From NCBI GenBank assembly GCA_963664635.1, contig OY761542.1:2170001-2234000 (forward strand): 64,000 nt of DNA. The letters are read 5' to 3'. How positions within the stretch are numbered: position 1 is the first letter of the stretch; each line of letters starts with the position of its first letter. The notes beneath the pieces are model-generated. The model had not been told where the DNA came from. It made no database searches and saw only the letters and a program-made list of their open reading frames with translations. The DNA comes from VXNE01 sp963664635 (lineage in GTDB: Bacteria > Pseudomonadota > Gammaproteobacteria > Pseudomonadales > Azotimanducaceae). Made by a program: the position numbers and the translations under genes. Shown here in pieces: positions 1 through 8,258 of this stretch.

Positions 1-118
1 AAGAGACCCATGAACGTACCCGACACGGCAAATGCGGAGAATATCACCGCATGTTGCGCAACGTGCACGTCCGACCGGCGACCACAGGCGACCACGACGC
101 GGTGTGCGCGCCCCGATC

Positions 119-146
119 TTGTCATCCGCGCGACACGCGCTGTACC
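119..146 (+). promoter_or_regulatory. candidate promoter, duplicated upstream of both crotonase genes
   Basis: TTGTCA (119-124), a 16-nt spacer and TGTACC (141-146) lie about 40 nt before the first crotonase start. A closely matching block lies before the second crotonase at 1175-1202. Conservation of this stretch in otherwise diverged flanking DNA suggests a shared promoter or operator carried along by the duplication. The -10-like hexamer is poor, so this is inference. Confidence 0.3.
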
Positions 147-184
147 GTGCGTCGGTGCCGGGAGCGCCGCAGCGGGAGGATTCG

Positions 185-1093
185 ATGAGCGGTTTCGAGA
201 GCATCGTGTACGAGGTCGAGGATGGCAGGGCGCGCATCACCCTGAACCGGCCGGAGAAGCTGAACGCCCTCACCCTGAGGCTCCTGACGGAGTTGAACGA
301 GGCGCTCTGGGAGGCGGACAACGACACCAGCGTCCACTGCGTGATCCTGCGCGGGGCCGGCCGGGCGTTCTCGGCGGGCTACGACCTCACGGGCGCGGAC
401 CGCGACGTGCCGGTCTCCCGCGTCCAGTCTCCGGAGAAGCGGTACCGCGGCGGGACCTCCGTCGACGACGATGCGTGGCAGCTCGAGCGGGCGCAACGCC
501 TGCGCATGGCGCTCTTCGACATGCACAAGCCGTCGATCGCGCAGCTCCACGGCTACTGCCTGGCGGGCGGCACGGACGTGGCGCTGTTGTGCGACATGGT
601 CATCGCCGCGGACGACACGCTGATCGGGTTCCCCCCGGCGCGCGACCTCGGCGCCCTGCCGAACAACATGTGGGTCTACAACGTCGGCCCCCAGTGGGCG
701 AAGCGGCTGACGATGACCGGCGACATGATCACCGGTGCCGAAGCGCAGGACATCGGGCTCGTGATGAAGGCCGTGCCGAAGCAGCACCTCGAGGCGGAAG
801 TCGAGCAACTGGCCGACCGCCTCGCGATGATCGACCCGGATCTCCTTTCGGCCAACAAGCGCATCGTCAACCTGGGGTTGGAACTCATGGGCGCGCGCAC
901 GCTGCAGCGGCTGGCGGCGGAGAATGATGTGCGCGGGCACAACTCGGCGGCGGCTTTGGGCTTCGGGCAGCGCGTCCGGGAAGGCGGCCTGCACGGCGCC
1001 CTGCGCGAGCGCGACGCCAAGTTCGGCGACGGACGCGCCCGCGTGCGCGGACCGGAACTGCGCGACGCGAACGGACGCCTGGTCGACCCGTAG
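185..1093 (+). CDS. enoyl-CoA hydratase/isomerase family protein, tandem copy 1
   Basis: This 302-aa crotonase-fold protein would act in the cytosol on an acyl-CoA, hydrating, isomerising or hydrolysing it. It starts with MSGFESIVYEVEDGRARITL and carries the typical NRPEKLNAL segment. The two oxyanion-hole regions are AFSAGYDL and LAGGTDVALLCD. The ATG at 185 is chosen over the open frame starting at 32 because it follows GGGAGGATTCG and matches the start of the neighbouring copy exactly. It is collinear without gaps with the next gene and very similar to it. It heads a + strand unit with a LIV-type importer and an acyl-CoA synthetase, which points to catabolism of an imported carboxylic acid. 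The exact substrate cannot be read from sequence. Confidence 0.9.
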   Translation: MSGFESIVYEVEDGRARITLNRPEKLNALTLRLLTELNEALWEADNDTSVHCVILRGAGRAFSAGYDLTGADRDVPVSRVQSPEKRYRGGTSVDDDAWQLERAQRLRMALFDMHKPSIAQLHGYCLAGGTDVALLCDMVIAADDTLIGFPPARDLGALPNNMWVYNVGPQWAKRLTMTGDMITGAEAQDIGLVMKAVPKQHLEAEVEQLADRLAMIDPDLLSANKRIVNLGLELMGARTLQRLAAENDVRGHNSAAALGFGQRVREGGLHGALRERDAKFGDGRARVRGPELRDANGRLVDP

Positions 1094-1174
1094 GGCGGCC
1101 GGAGGACTCCCGGCCCCTCCGTCGCCGGCCCTGCGCGCATGCCCCGGTGGGCGCCTGGTGGGCGCCGTGTGCGC

Positions 1175-1202
1175 TTGTCACCCGCGCGACACGCGTTGTA
1201 GG
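1175..1202 (+). promoter_or_regulatory. second copy of the duplicated candidate promoter block
   Basis: TTGTCA (1175-1180), 16 nt and TGTAGG (1197-1202) match the block at 119-146 almost base for base. The spacing to the following ATG differs by 6 nt from copy 1. If active, it would give the second crotonase and the downstream liv genes their own promoter. Confidence 0.3.
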
Positions 1203-1246
1203 GTGCGCGGTTCACGCCGGACGCGACACCGGGGGACGCAGCACGC

Positions 1247-2155
1247 ATGAGCGGGTTCGAGAGCATCGTCTACGAGGTCGAGGACGGCCGGGCGCGGATC
1301 ACGCTGAACCGCCCGGAGAAGCTGAACGCGCTCACGGTCAAGCTGATGACGGAGCTCCACGAGGCGCTCTGGGAGGCGGACAACGACACGAGCGTGCACT
1401 GCGTGATCCTGCGTGGCGCCGGCCGCGCGTTCTCGGCGGGCTACGACCTCACCGGCGCCGACGGCGAGTACCCGCCCAGCCGGGTGCACTCGCAAGGCAA
1501 GCGGTACCGGGGCGCCACCAGCGTCGACGACGACGCCTGGCGCCTGGAGCGCTCGCAGCGGCTGCGCATGGCGCTCTTCGACATGCACAAGCCCTCGATC
1601 GCGCAGATACAGGGGTACTGCCTGGCGGGGGGCACGGACGTCGCGCTGTTGTGCGACATGCTCGTGGCGGCCGACGACGCGCTGATCGGGTTCCCGCCCA
1701 CCCGCGACCTCGGCTCGCCGCCGAACCACATGTGGGTCTACCACGTGGGCCCGCAGTGGGCGAAGCGGCTGCTGCTGTCCGGGGACATGATCACCGGCGC
1801 CGAGGCGCAGCAGATCGGTCTGGTGATGAAGGCCGTGCCGAAGGAGCGCCTCGAGGCGGAAGTGGAGCAACTCGCCGATCGCCTCGCCATGATCGACCCG
1901 GACCTCCTGAGCGCCAACAAGCGCATCGTCAATCTGGCCCTCGAACTGATGGGCACGCGCACGATGCAGCGCCTCGCCGCCGAGAACGACGTGCGGGGAC
2001 ACAACTCCGCGGCGGCCCTCGGCTGGGCGGAGCGTGTCCGGGAAGGCGGCCTGCACGGGGCCCTGCGGGGCCGGGACGGCAAGTTCGGCGACGGACGCGT
2101 CCGCGTCAACGGGCCGGAGGTGCGCGACGCGAACGGCCGGCTGGTGGACGACTAG
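1247..2155 (+). CDS. enoyl-CoA hydratase/isomerase family protein, tandem copy 2
   Basis: This 302-aa crotonase-fold paralogue is the same length as the gene 1062 nt upstream and aligns with it without gaps. It begins MSGFESIVYEVEDGRARITL, and contains AFSAGYDLTGAD and LAGGTDVALLCDM. Differences cluster around residues 70-85 and at scattered surface-like positions, so the copies may have diverged in acyl-chain preference. It is followed after 27 nt by the livH-type permease. Both glycine-rich oxyanion-hole segments are intact, so it is probably active. The family is certain. The reaction (hydratase, isomerase or hydrolase) is not. Confidence 0.9.
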   Translation: MSGFESIVYEVEDGRARITLNRPEKLNALTVKLMTELHEALWEADNDTSVHCVILRGAGRAFSAGYDLTGADGEYPPSRVHSQGKRYRGATSVDDDAWRLERSQRLRMALFDMHKPSIAQIQGYCLAGGTDVALLCDMLVAADDALIGFPPTRDLGSPPNHMWVYHVGPQWAKRLLLSGDMITGAEAQQIGLVMKAVPKERLEAEVEQLADRLAMIDPDLLSANKRIVNLALELMGTRTMQRLAAENDVRGHNSAAALGWAERVREGGLHGALRGRDGKFGDGRVRVNGPEVRDANGRLVDD

Positions 2156-2182
2156 GGCCGGCGCGGCCGGCGCACGGCAGCC

Positions 2183-3052
2183 GTGGAAGTCCTCCAGCTC
2201 CTCGTCAGCGGCATCTCGCAGGGCTGCGTGTATGGCCTGATCGCGCTTGGCCTGGTCCTCATCTACAAGGCGACCGAGATGGTCAACTTCGCCCAGGGCG
2301 AGGTGATGATGCTCGGCGCCTATATCGCGTTCACCTTCATCAACGTGCTCGAGTGGGGCTTCCTGCCCGGCTTCCTGGCGACGCTTCTCGTGATGGCCGC
2401 CGTCGGCATCCTGCTCGAACGGGTGCTGCTGCGGCCGATGATCGGCGAACCGCCGTTCGCCGTGCTGATGCTGACCATCGGTCTCGGGTTCGTCCTCCGG
2501 GGGGTCGCCGGCGCGGCCTGGGGCAGCCAGCCGAAGGATCTCGACGTACCGTTCGCGGGGGACGTGGTGCGCGCCGGGGAACTCATGGTCGGGACGGAGA
2601 ACCTCGCGATCATCGCCGGCACCGCGGTGCTCTGCCTGGGGCTGTACCTGTTCTTCCGCTTCGCGCGCGTCGGCATCGCCATGCAGGCCGCGTCGCAGAA
2701 CCAGCTCGCCGCGTTCTACTCGGGCATCCCGGTCAAGCGCATCTTCGCCCTGGTGTGGGCACTGTCCGCGGTCATCGCCACGATCGCCGGGGTGCTCGTG
2801 GCGCCGGTGTCGCTGATCGACCCGCTCATGGGCTTCGTCGCGATCAAGGCGTTCGCGGCCGCCATCGTGGGCGGCTTCGGCAGCCTGCCCGGCGCCATCG
2901 TGGGCGGGCTGCTCGTCGGGGTGGTGGAACAGTTCGCGGGGCGCTACCTGCCGCCCGGGTCGGGCGATCTCTCCGCCTACGTGATCCTGCTCGTCATGCT
3001 GATCATCCGGCCGGAGGGCATCTTCGCGACGCTGCAGAGGAAGAAGGTATGA
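2183..3052 (+). CDS. livH: branched-chain amino acid/carboxylate ABC transporter permease, LivH type
   Basis: This 289-aa inner-membrane permease is one half of the channel of a HAAT-family ABC importer. It has hydrophobic segments along its whole length and LivH hallmarks: SGISQGCVYGLIALGLVLIY near the N-terminus, VNFAQGEVMMLGAY, and KAFAAAIVGGFGSLPGAIVGG near the C-terminus. The start used reads ATGGAAGTCCTCCAGCTCCT. The stop overlaps the next start in an ATGA arrangement, implying translational coupling with livM. LIV-type importers carry branched-chain amino acids but also amides, aromatic acids and short carboxylates. With crotonases and an acyl-CoA synthetase adjacent, a carboxylate substrate is the better guess here. 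Confidence 0.92.
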   Translation: MEVLQLLVSGISQGCVYGLIALGLVLIYKATEMVNFAQGEVMMLGAYIAFTFINVLEWGFLPGFLATLLVMAAVGILLERVLLRPMIGEPPFAVLMLTIGLGFVLRGVAGAAWGSQPKDLDVPFAGDVVRAGELMVGTENLAIIAGTAVLCLGLYLFFRFARVGIAMQAASQNQLAAFYSGIPVKRIFALVWALSAVIATIAGVLVAPVSLIDPLMGFVAIKAFAAAIVGGFGSLPGAIVGGLLVGVVEQFAGRYLPPGSGDLSAYVILLVMLIIRPEGIFATLQRKKV

Positions 3053-4125
3053 GGTTCGTCCAGAAGACGCGCTACGGCCAGGACATCGACCTCTTCCAGC
3101 ACAACGGTCAGCGGTTCTGGTACGCCCTGCTCGCGGCCGCGCTGCTGCTGGCGCCGCTTGGCTTCGACAGCTTCTATGTCGGCGAAATCTCGCTCGTCTT
3201 CATCTATGCCATCGCCGGCGTGGGGCTGATGCTGCTGGTGGGGTATACCGGCCAGGTGAGCCTCGGCCACGCCGCCTTCCTCGCCATCGGGGCGTACGCC
3301 CACGCCTGGTTCCTGACCCAGGGACTGCCGTGGCCGGTGTCCATTGCCCTGGCGAGCGTCCTGACCGCGATCGTCGGGGGCGTCGTCGCCATTCCGGCAC
3401 TCCGCATGACGGGCATCTACCTCGCGGTCGCGACGCTGGCCTTCTCGAAGATCGTGGAACACGTGCTGACCCACTGGGGGTCCGTGACCGGCGGTTACCG
3501 GGGCATGGCCGTGCCGCGCGCGGAGGTGTTCTCGGTTTCCCTGATGGATGCCTCGACCTTCTACTACCTGTGCCTCGTGTTCCTGGCGGCCTCGTTCGTC
3601 GCCGCCATGAACCTGCTGCGCAGCCCGTCCGGCCGGGCGATGATCGCGGTCCGCGACTCGGAAGTCTCCGCGCAGGCGATGGGGATCGACCTGGCGCGGA
3701 CGAAGACGATCGCGTTCTTCCTGTCCGCGGGGTTCACCGGGCTCGCGGGAGGGCTCTTCGCGCACAAGATCGGCTATCTCGCCCCCGATGCGTTCACGAT
3801 CGTGACGTCGATCCAGCTCCTCCTGATGGTCGTGGTGGGCGGCCTGGGCTCCCTGCACGGGGTGGTCTTCGGCGCCATCTTCATCGGGCTCCTGCCGCAG
3901 GCGGTGGCGTTCCTGCGCGACGCTTCCCCGCCCGCCATCGCCGAGATCCCGGGGCTCGAACCCGCGATCTTCGGGTTGATCCTGATCCTGTTCCTGGTCT
4001 ACGAGCCGCTCGGCATCTACGGGCGCTGGGTCAAGATCCGCCTGTACTTCCAGGAGTTCCCCCTCTACCGCAAGGCGACCTACAAGCGCCAGAAGAGCTA
4101 CCTGCGCACGGAGCGGGTCCGGTGA
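3049..4125 (+). CDS. livM: branched-chain amino acid/carboxylate ABC transporter permease, LivM type
   Basis: This 358-aa inner-membrane permease pairs with LivH. The start at 3049 overlaps the livH stop by 4 nt. A longer open frame upstream is antisense or out-of-frame noise across the crotonase and livH genes. LivM hallmarks are GVGLMLLVGYTGQVSLGHAA, RMTGIYLAVATLAFSKIVEH and LLLMVVVGGLGSLHGVVFGA. The N-terminus (MRFVQKTRYGQDIDLF) carries about 25 polar residues before the first membrane segment, and the C-terminus is a basic cytoplasmic tail (YRKATYKRQKSYLRTERVR). The stop codon overlaps the GTG start of livG. Confidence 0.92.
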   Translation: MRFVQKTRYGQDIDLFQHNGQRFWYALLAAALLLAPLGFDSFYVGEISLVFIYAIAGVGLMLLVGYTGQVSLGHAAFLAIGAYAHAWFLTQGLPWPVSIALASVLTAIVGGVVAIPALRMTGIYLAVATLAFSKIVEHVLTHWGSVTGGYRGMAVPRAEVFSVSLMDASTFYYLCLVFLAASFVAAMNLLRSPSGRAMIAVRDSEVSAQAMGIDLARTKTIAFFLSAGFTGLAGGLFAHKIGYLAPDAFTIVTSIQLLLMVVVGGLGSLHGVVFGAIFIGLLPQAVAFLRDASPPAIAEIPGLEPAIFGLILILFLVYEPLGIYGRWVKIRLYFQEFPLYRKATYKRQKSYLRTERVR

Positions 4126-4880
4126 GCCTGTTCGAAGCCCGCGACCTGACGGTCAGCTTCGGCGGCATCCACGCCGTGCGGGACCTGTCGTTCGACGTCG
4201 AGGAAGGCGAGGTGTTCAGCATCATCGGCCCGAACGGCGCCGGCAAGACCACCGTCTTCAACCTCATCAGCCGCTTCTACGATCTGGACGCGGGCGCCAT
4301 GACGTTCGACGGCGAGGACATCACGCGGCTGCCCGTACACCGCGTCGCCCGGCGCGGCATCGCCCGGACCTTCCAGAACACCGAACTCTTCGAGCACGAG
4401 ACGGTGCTGAAGAACCTCCTGATCGGGCGGCACGTGCACCGTCGCACGATGCTCCTGGAAGACCTCTTCTTCCTGCCGCGCGTGCGCCGCCAGGACCTCG
4501 CCTTCCGCGAGAAGGTCGAGGAAGTGATCGACCTGCTCGACCTGCAGAGCTACCGGGAACAGGCCATCGGCGGGTTGCCCTATGGCGTGCGCAAGATGGT
4601 CGAGGTGGCGCGGGCGCTCTGCATCGAGCCGCGGCTGCTGCTGCTCGACGAACCGTCGTCCGGGCTCAATCCGGAGGAGACCGAAGACCTGTCGTTCTGG
4701 ATCGAGGACATCAACCAGGACCTCGGCGTGACGATCATCATGGTGGAGCACGACATGAACCTGGTGACGCGGATGTCGGACCGCGTGCTCGCGATGGCCG
4801 ATGGCCTGGAACTCGCCGTGGGCGAGCCGCGCGAGATCCAGCAGCATCCTGCAGTGCTGCGCGCCTATCTCGGAGACTGA
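4122..4880 (+). CDS. livG: LIV-type ABC transporter ATP-binding protein LivG
   Basis: This 252-aa cytosolic ATPase energises the LivHM channel. The GTG at 4122 overlaps the livM stop (GTGA). Walker A is GPNGAGKT, the Q-loop region is IARTFQNTELFEHETVLKN, and Walker B is LLLLDEPSSGLNPEE, followed by the His-switch region IIMVEHDMNLV. The ABC signature reads LPYGVRKMVEVARAL rather than LSGGQ. This LPYG form is common in LivG proteins and not a defect. It forms the expected heterodimer partner of the next gene. Confidence 0.92.
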   Translation: MSLFEARDLTVSFGGIHAVRDLSFDVEEGEVFSIIGPNGAGKTTVFNLISRFYDLDAGAMTFDGEDITRLPVHRVARRGIARTFQNTELFEHETVLKNLLIGRHVHRRTMLLEDLFFLPRVRRQDLAFREKVEEVIDLLDLQSYREQAIGGLPYGVRKMVEVARALCIEPRLLLLDEPSSGLNPEETEDLSFWIEDINQDLGVTIIMVEHDMNLVTRMSDRVLAMADGLELAVGEPREIQQHPAVLRAYLGD

Positions 4881-4882
4881 CG

Positions 4883-5665
4883 ATGACCGCGGCGGCAACG
4901 GCCCCCGTCCTCGAACTGCGCAACATCGAGACCTACTACGGTCCGGTGATGGCGATCCGGGGGGTGAGCCTGAAGGTCTTCGACCGCCAGGTCGTCGCCG
5001 TGCTCGGTGCGAACGGCGCGGGCAAGACCACGGTGCTGAAGACGATCTGCGGCGCCATGGACCCCCGCAAGGGCACCGTGACGCTGCGCGGCGAGGACAT
5101 CACCGGCCGGGACCCGGACCGCGTGGCGCGCCTCGGCATCGGGCACGTGCCCGAGGGCCGCGAGGTGTTCCCGTTCCTGAACGTCGAGGAGAACCTCCGG
5201 ATGGGAGCGTTCAGCCGGCGCGATGGAGGCATCGCGGAGGACCTGGAACTGGTGTACAGCTATTTCCCGCCGCTAGCGGAGCGTCGGAAGCTCGAAGCGG
5301 GGTTCCTCTCCGGCGGACAGCAGCAGATGCTGGCGATCGGCCGGGCGCTGATGCTGCGCCCGGCGTTGATGCTGCTCGACGAGCCGTCGCTGGGCCTCTC
5401 GCCGCGTCTCGTCCACGAGATCGCGGAGATCGTGAAGCGTCTCAACGAAGAGCAGGGCGTGACGTTGCTCCTCGTCGAGCAGAACGCCAGGATGGCCCTC
5501 GACGTCGCGGACTACGGCTACGTCATGGAGGTGGGCCGCGTGGTGATGGAGGACACGGCCGAGCGGCTGCGCAACGCCACCGACATCCAGGAGTTCTACC
5601 TGGGCATGAAGGACGAGGGCGTGCGCGGACGGCGGCGCTGGAAGGTGCGCAAGACATGGCGGTAA
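4883..5665 (+). CDS. livF: LIV-type ABC transporter ATP-binding protein LivF
   Basis: This 260-aa ATPase is the second nucleotide-binding subunit of the importer. It has Walker A GANGAGKT, a canonical LSGGQQQMLAIGRALM signature, Walker B LMLLDEPSLGLSP and the switch LLVEQNARMAL. It starts 2 nt after livG ends. The C-terminus is extended by a basic tail (GRRRWKVRKTWR) that overlaps the start of the acyl-CoA synthetase by 10 nt. This tight packing links transport to CoA activation. Confidence 0.92.
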   Translation: MTAAATAPVLELRNIETYYGPVMAIRGVSLKVFDRQVVAVLGANGAGKTTVLKTICGAMDPRKGTVTLRGEDITGRDPDRVARLGIGHVPEGREVFPFLNVEENLRMGAFSRRDGGIAEDLELVYSYFPPLAERRKLEAGFLSGGQQQMLAIGRALMLRPALMLLDEPSLGLSPRLVHEIAEIVKRLNEEQGVTLLLVEQNARMALDVADYGYVMEVGRVVMEDTAERLRNATDIQEFYLGMKDEGVRGRRRWKVRKTWR

Positions 5666-7497
5666 CGGCATTGGCGGGGGACGACGCGGTCCGGGTGGAC
5701 GGCTGCGCGACGATCCCGGAACTGTTCTGGAAGCGGGCGACCGAGCGCGCGGACAAGGTGGCGCTCCGCGAGAAGGACTTCGGCATCTGGAACGAGTACA
5801 CGTGGGCCGACTACGGCGAACAGGCCCGGCTCGCGGGCCTCGGACTCAAGGCCCTGGGCCTCGAACGCGGGGACGTCGTCTCCATCGCGTCCGAGGTCAA
5901 CAAGGAGTGGATGTTCGCGGACCTCGGGGTCATCTGCATCGGCGGGGTGACCAACGGCGTCTACCCGACGGACGCCCCGAACCAGGTGGAGTACCTGATC
6001 GACGACAGCGCGACGCGTTACTACTTCGCCGAGGACGAGGAGCAGCTCGACAAGGTGCTCGAGGTGCGCGAACGCACCACGACGCTCGAGAAGGTCGTGA
6101 TCTTCGACATGGAGGGCTTGCGGGACCTCGAAGACGACATGTGCATGAGCTTCGAGGCGCTGCTGGAACTCGGGCACGAGTACGGGGAGCGCCACCCGGA
6201 GGTCTGGACCGCCGAGATCGCGAAGGCCCGGCCGGAAGACCTGATGGTCCTGACCTACACCTCGGGGACCACCGGACCGCCCAAGGGCGCGATGATCACC
6301 CAGCGCAACATGCTCTACATGATGAACACGCTGCAGGGCTGCTACGGCGTGCACGAGTCCGACGAGCAACTCGGCTTCCTGCCGCTTGCGCACGTGGCCG
6401 GGCGCATGTTCTACACCTTCGCCGTGCTTGAGTCCTGCTCCGTCGTCAACCTGGTGGAGGAGCTCGAGACCGCGGTCACGGACCAGCAGGAAGTAGCGCC
6501 GACGATCCACTTCGCGGTGCCGCGCGTCTGGGAGAAACAGTTCTCGACCGTCGCGATCAAGCTCAAGGAGGCGACCGCGCTCGGGCGCCTCGCCTACCGG
6601 CTGGCGCTCGCGGTCGGCGAGCGTCGGGCGGCGTGCCTGAAGGCGGGCGAACGCGTGCCCGTGCCGATCGCGGCCGCGTTTTTCTTCGCGGACCTGCTCG
6701 TCTTCAAGAACATCCGCCGCATGCTGGGCATCGACGACTGCCGGTGGCTCTCGACGGCCGCCGCACCGATCGCCCCGGACCTCATCGACTGGTACTGGGC
6801 CATCGGCAAGCCCATGTACGAGGTCTACGGGCAGACGGAGTGCTCCGGCCTCGCGACGGCGAACCTGATCGGCGACTTCCGCATCGGCAGCGTGGGCAAG
6901 GCCGTCGAGGGCGCCGAGGTGGCGCTCTCCGAGGAGAACGAGATCCTGATCCGCTCGCCCGGCGTCATCGCCGGGTACTGGAACAAGCCCGAGAAGACCG
7001 CCGACACCATCCGCCAGGGGTGGCTGCACACCGGCGACGTCGGCCGCATCGACGACGACGGCTTCGTCTACATCGTCGACCGGATGAAGGACATCATCAT
7101 CACGGCGGGCGGCAAGAACATCACGCCGAGCGAGATCGAGAACCAGCTCAAGTTCTCGCCGTACATCACGGACGCCGTCGTGGTGGGCGACCGTCGCCCG
7201 TTCCTCACCTGCCTCGTGATGATCGACCACGAGAACGTGACGAAGTACGCCCAGGACAACGACGTGCCCTTCACGAACTACACCAGCCTGTGCCACACGC
7301 AGGAGGTGCAGGATCTCGTCTGGGGCGAGATCGAGCGGGTCAACGCCCGGTTCGCCCGCGTCGAGACGATCAAGAAGTTCCGCCTGATCGACCAGTTGCT
7401 CGACGCCGAGGACGAAGAGCTGACCCCCACCCAGAAGCTCAAGCGCAAGGTGGTGCACGAGAAGTACGGGGACCTGATCGGGGGGATGTACAGATGA
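5656..7497 (+). CDS. AMP-forming long-chain-type acyl-CoA synthetase
   Basis: This 613-aa ANL-superfamily enzyme makes acyl-CoA from a carboxylic acid, ATP and CoA via an acyl-AMP. The AMP-binding P-loop YTSGTTGPPKGA starts at Y201. YGQTE at 391-395 is motif A5, and the hinge/C-terminal lysine region reads VDRMKDIIITAGGKNITPSE. The length and insertion pattern fit the FadD/FAA1-like long-chain group more than acetate or benzoate ligases. The ATG at 5656 lies inside the last codons of livF. As the last gene of the uptake unit it would activate the imported acid for the upstream crotonases. Confidence 0.9.
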   Translation: MAVTALAGDDAVRVDGCATIPELFWKRATERADKVALREKDFGIWNEYTWADYGEQARLAGLGLKALGLERGDVVSIASEVNKEWMFADLGVICIGGVTNGVYPTDAPNQVEYLIDDSATRYYFAEDEEQLDKVLEVRERTTTLEKVVIFDMEGLRDLEDDMCMSFEALLELGHEYGERHPEVWTAEIAKARPEDLMVLTYTSGTTGPPKGAMITQRNMLYMMNTLQGCYGVHESDEQLGFLPLAHVAGRMFYTFAVLESCSVVNLVEELETAVTDQQEVAPTIHFAVPRVWEKQFSTVAIKLKEATALGRLAYRLALAVGERRAACLKAGERVPVPIAAAFFFADLLVFKNIRRMLGIDDCRWLSTAAAPIAPDLIDWYWAIGKPMYEVYGQTECSGLATANLIGDFRIGSVGKAVEGAEVALSEENEILIRSPGVIAGYWNKPEKTADTIRQGWLHTGDVGRIDDDGFVYIVDRMKDIIITAGGKNITPSEIENQLKFSPYITDAVVVGDRRPFLTCLVMIDHENVTKYAQDNDVPFTNYTSLCHTQEVQDLVWGEIERVNARFARVETIKKFRLIDQLLDAEDEELTPTQKLKRKVVHEKYGDLIGGMYR

Positions 7498-7515
7498 TCC
7501 AGGTCCTTGGACGGT

Positions 7516-7533
7516 GATACCGTATTCGGTATC
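7516..7533. promoter_or_regulatory. palindrome ahead of hicA, probable HicB operator
   Basis: GATACCG (7516-7522), TATT and CGGTATC (7527-7533) form a perfect 7-bp inverted repeat 8 nt before the hicA start. HicB antitoxins with a C-terminal ribbon-helix-helix usually repress their own promoter through such a palindrome. Binding here would block both RNA polymerase and the ribosome-binding region. Confidence 0.6.
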
Positions 7534-7541
7534 GTTCGCCC

Positions 7542-7775
7542 ATGGCGCGTGGGGAGAAGCTGGTCGATGCCATGCGGGCCAATCCGCAGGCGGACTGGAC
7601 GCCTGAGAATGTACGGGCGGTGGCCCGGGCAAATGGACTGACGTTACGTCAACGAGGAACGAGCCACGCGGTTCTCACGAACGCACTCGGTCGCCACCTG
7701 ACGGTCCCCATGCACAAGCCAATAAAGCCGGTCTACATCCGTCGATTGGTCGAATTCGTGGAGGAGACCCAATGA
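7542..7775 (+). CDS. hicA: HicA-family toxin, mRNA interferase
   Basis: This 77-aa protein fits the HicA/YcfA fold, a small double-stranded RNA-binding-like domain that cleaves translated mRNA. The catalytic histidine is H42 in RQRGTSHAVL, and the family C-terminal segment reads HLTVPMHKPIKPVYIRRLV. The N-terminus (MARGEKLVDAMRANPQADWT) is also typical. It overlaps hicB by 4 nt (ATGA), giving toxin-then-antitoxin order as in other hicAB loci. It sits between the acyl-CoA synthetase and the binding-protein gene of the same transport system, so it was probably inserted there. Confidence 0.85.
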   Translation: MARGEKLVDAMRANPQADWTPENVRAVARANGLTLRQRGTSHAVLTNALGRHLTVPMHKPIKPVYIRRLVEFVEETQ

Positions 7776-8128
7776 ACTTCGAAGACTACGCGATTAACGT
7801 AAGCCCCCTTGCCGCAGAGGAGGGTGGCGGCTTCATGGCGAGCATCCCGGACCTGCCCGGCTGCATCGCCGACGGCGCGACGATTGATCAGGCGATCGCG
7901 GAAGCGCGCGATGCATTCGACGCGTGGGCGATGGCGGAGCGCGAAGACAAGGGCGGCTTGCCCCAGCCGAAAAGCTACAGTGGACAGTTTCTGCAACGGA
8001 TTCCGAAGACGCTCCACATGCGACTGGCGCGCCGGGCGGCAAGCGAGGGCGTCAGCCTGAACCAGCTTGCAGCGACGTTCCTTGCCGAAGGGCTGGCGAG
8101 CCGCGGAGGCCGCCGGCCTCCCACGTGA
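7772..8128 (+). CDS. hicB: HicB-family antitoxin with ribbon-helix-helix domain
   Basis: This 118-aa protein neutralises HicA and probably represses the operon. Residues 1-60 form the HicB partial RNase H-like fold (YAINVSPLAAEEGGGFMASI, then DLPGCIADGATIDQAIAEA). Residues about 75-112 (RIPKTLHMRLARRAASEGVS, then LNQLAATFLAEGL) form a ribbon-helix-helix DNA-binding domain. Its likely operator is the palindrome at 7516-7533. Translation is coupled to hicA by a 4-nt overlap. Confidence 0.87.
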   Translation: MNFEDYAINVSPLAAEEGGGFMASIPDLPGCIADGATIDQAIAEARDAFDAWAMAEREDKGGLPQPKSYSGQFLQRIPKTLHMRLARRAASEGVSLNQLAATFLAEGLASRGGRRPPT

Positions 8129-8258
8129 TCCCCGTTGACACCAAGTGGCGTCGTGTAGACGTTTGACCGCGCGCTCGCGACCGGGGGGGCGAAACCGGCT
8201 TGGGTTGAATACACTGCGGCAATTCCGTTCGGTACGTGATGCGGGGAGGAAAGCGGCG

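Noticed and set aside
185..7497. livHMGF as a dedicated branched-chain amino acid importer
   Set aside because: The family also carries carboxylates and amides, and the neighbours (acyl-CoA synthetase, two crotonases) do not support an amino acid substrate. Gene symbols are kept for subunit type only.
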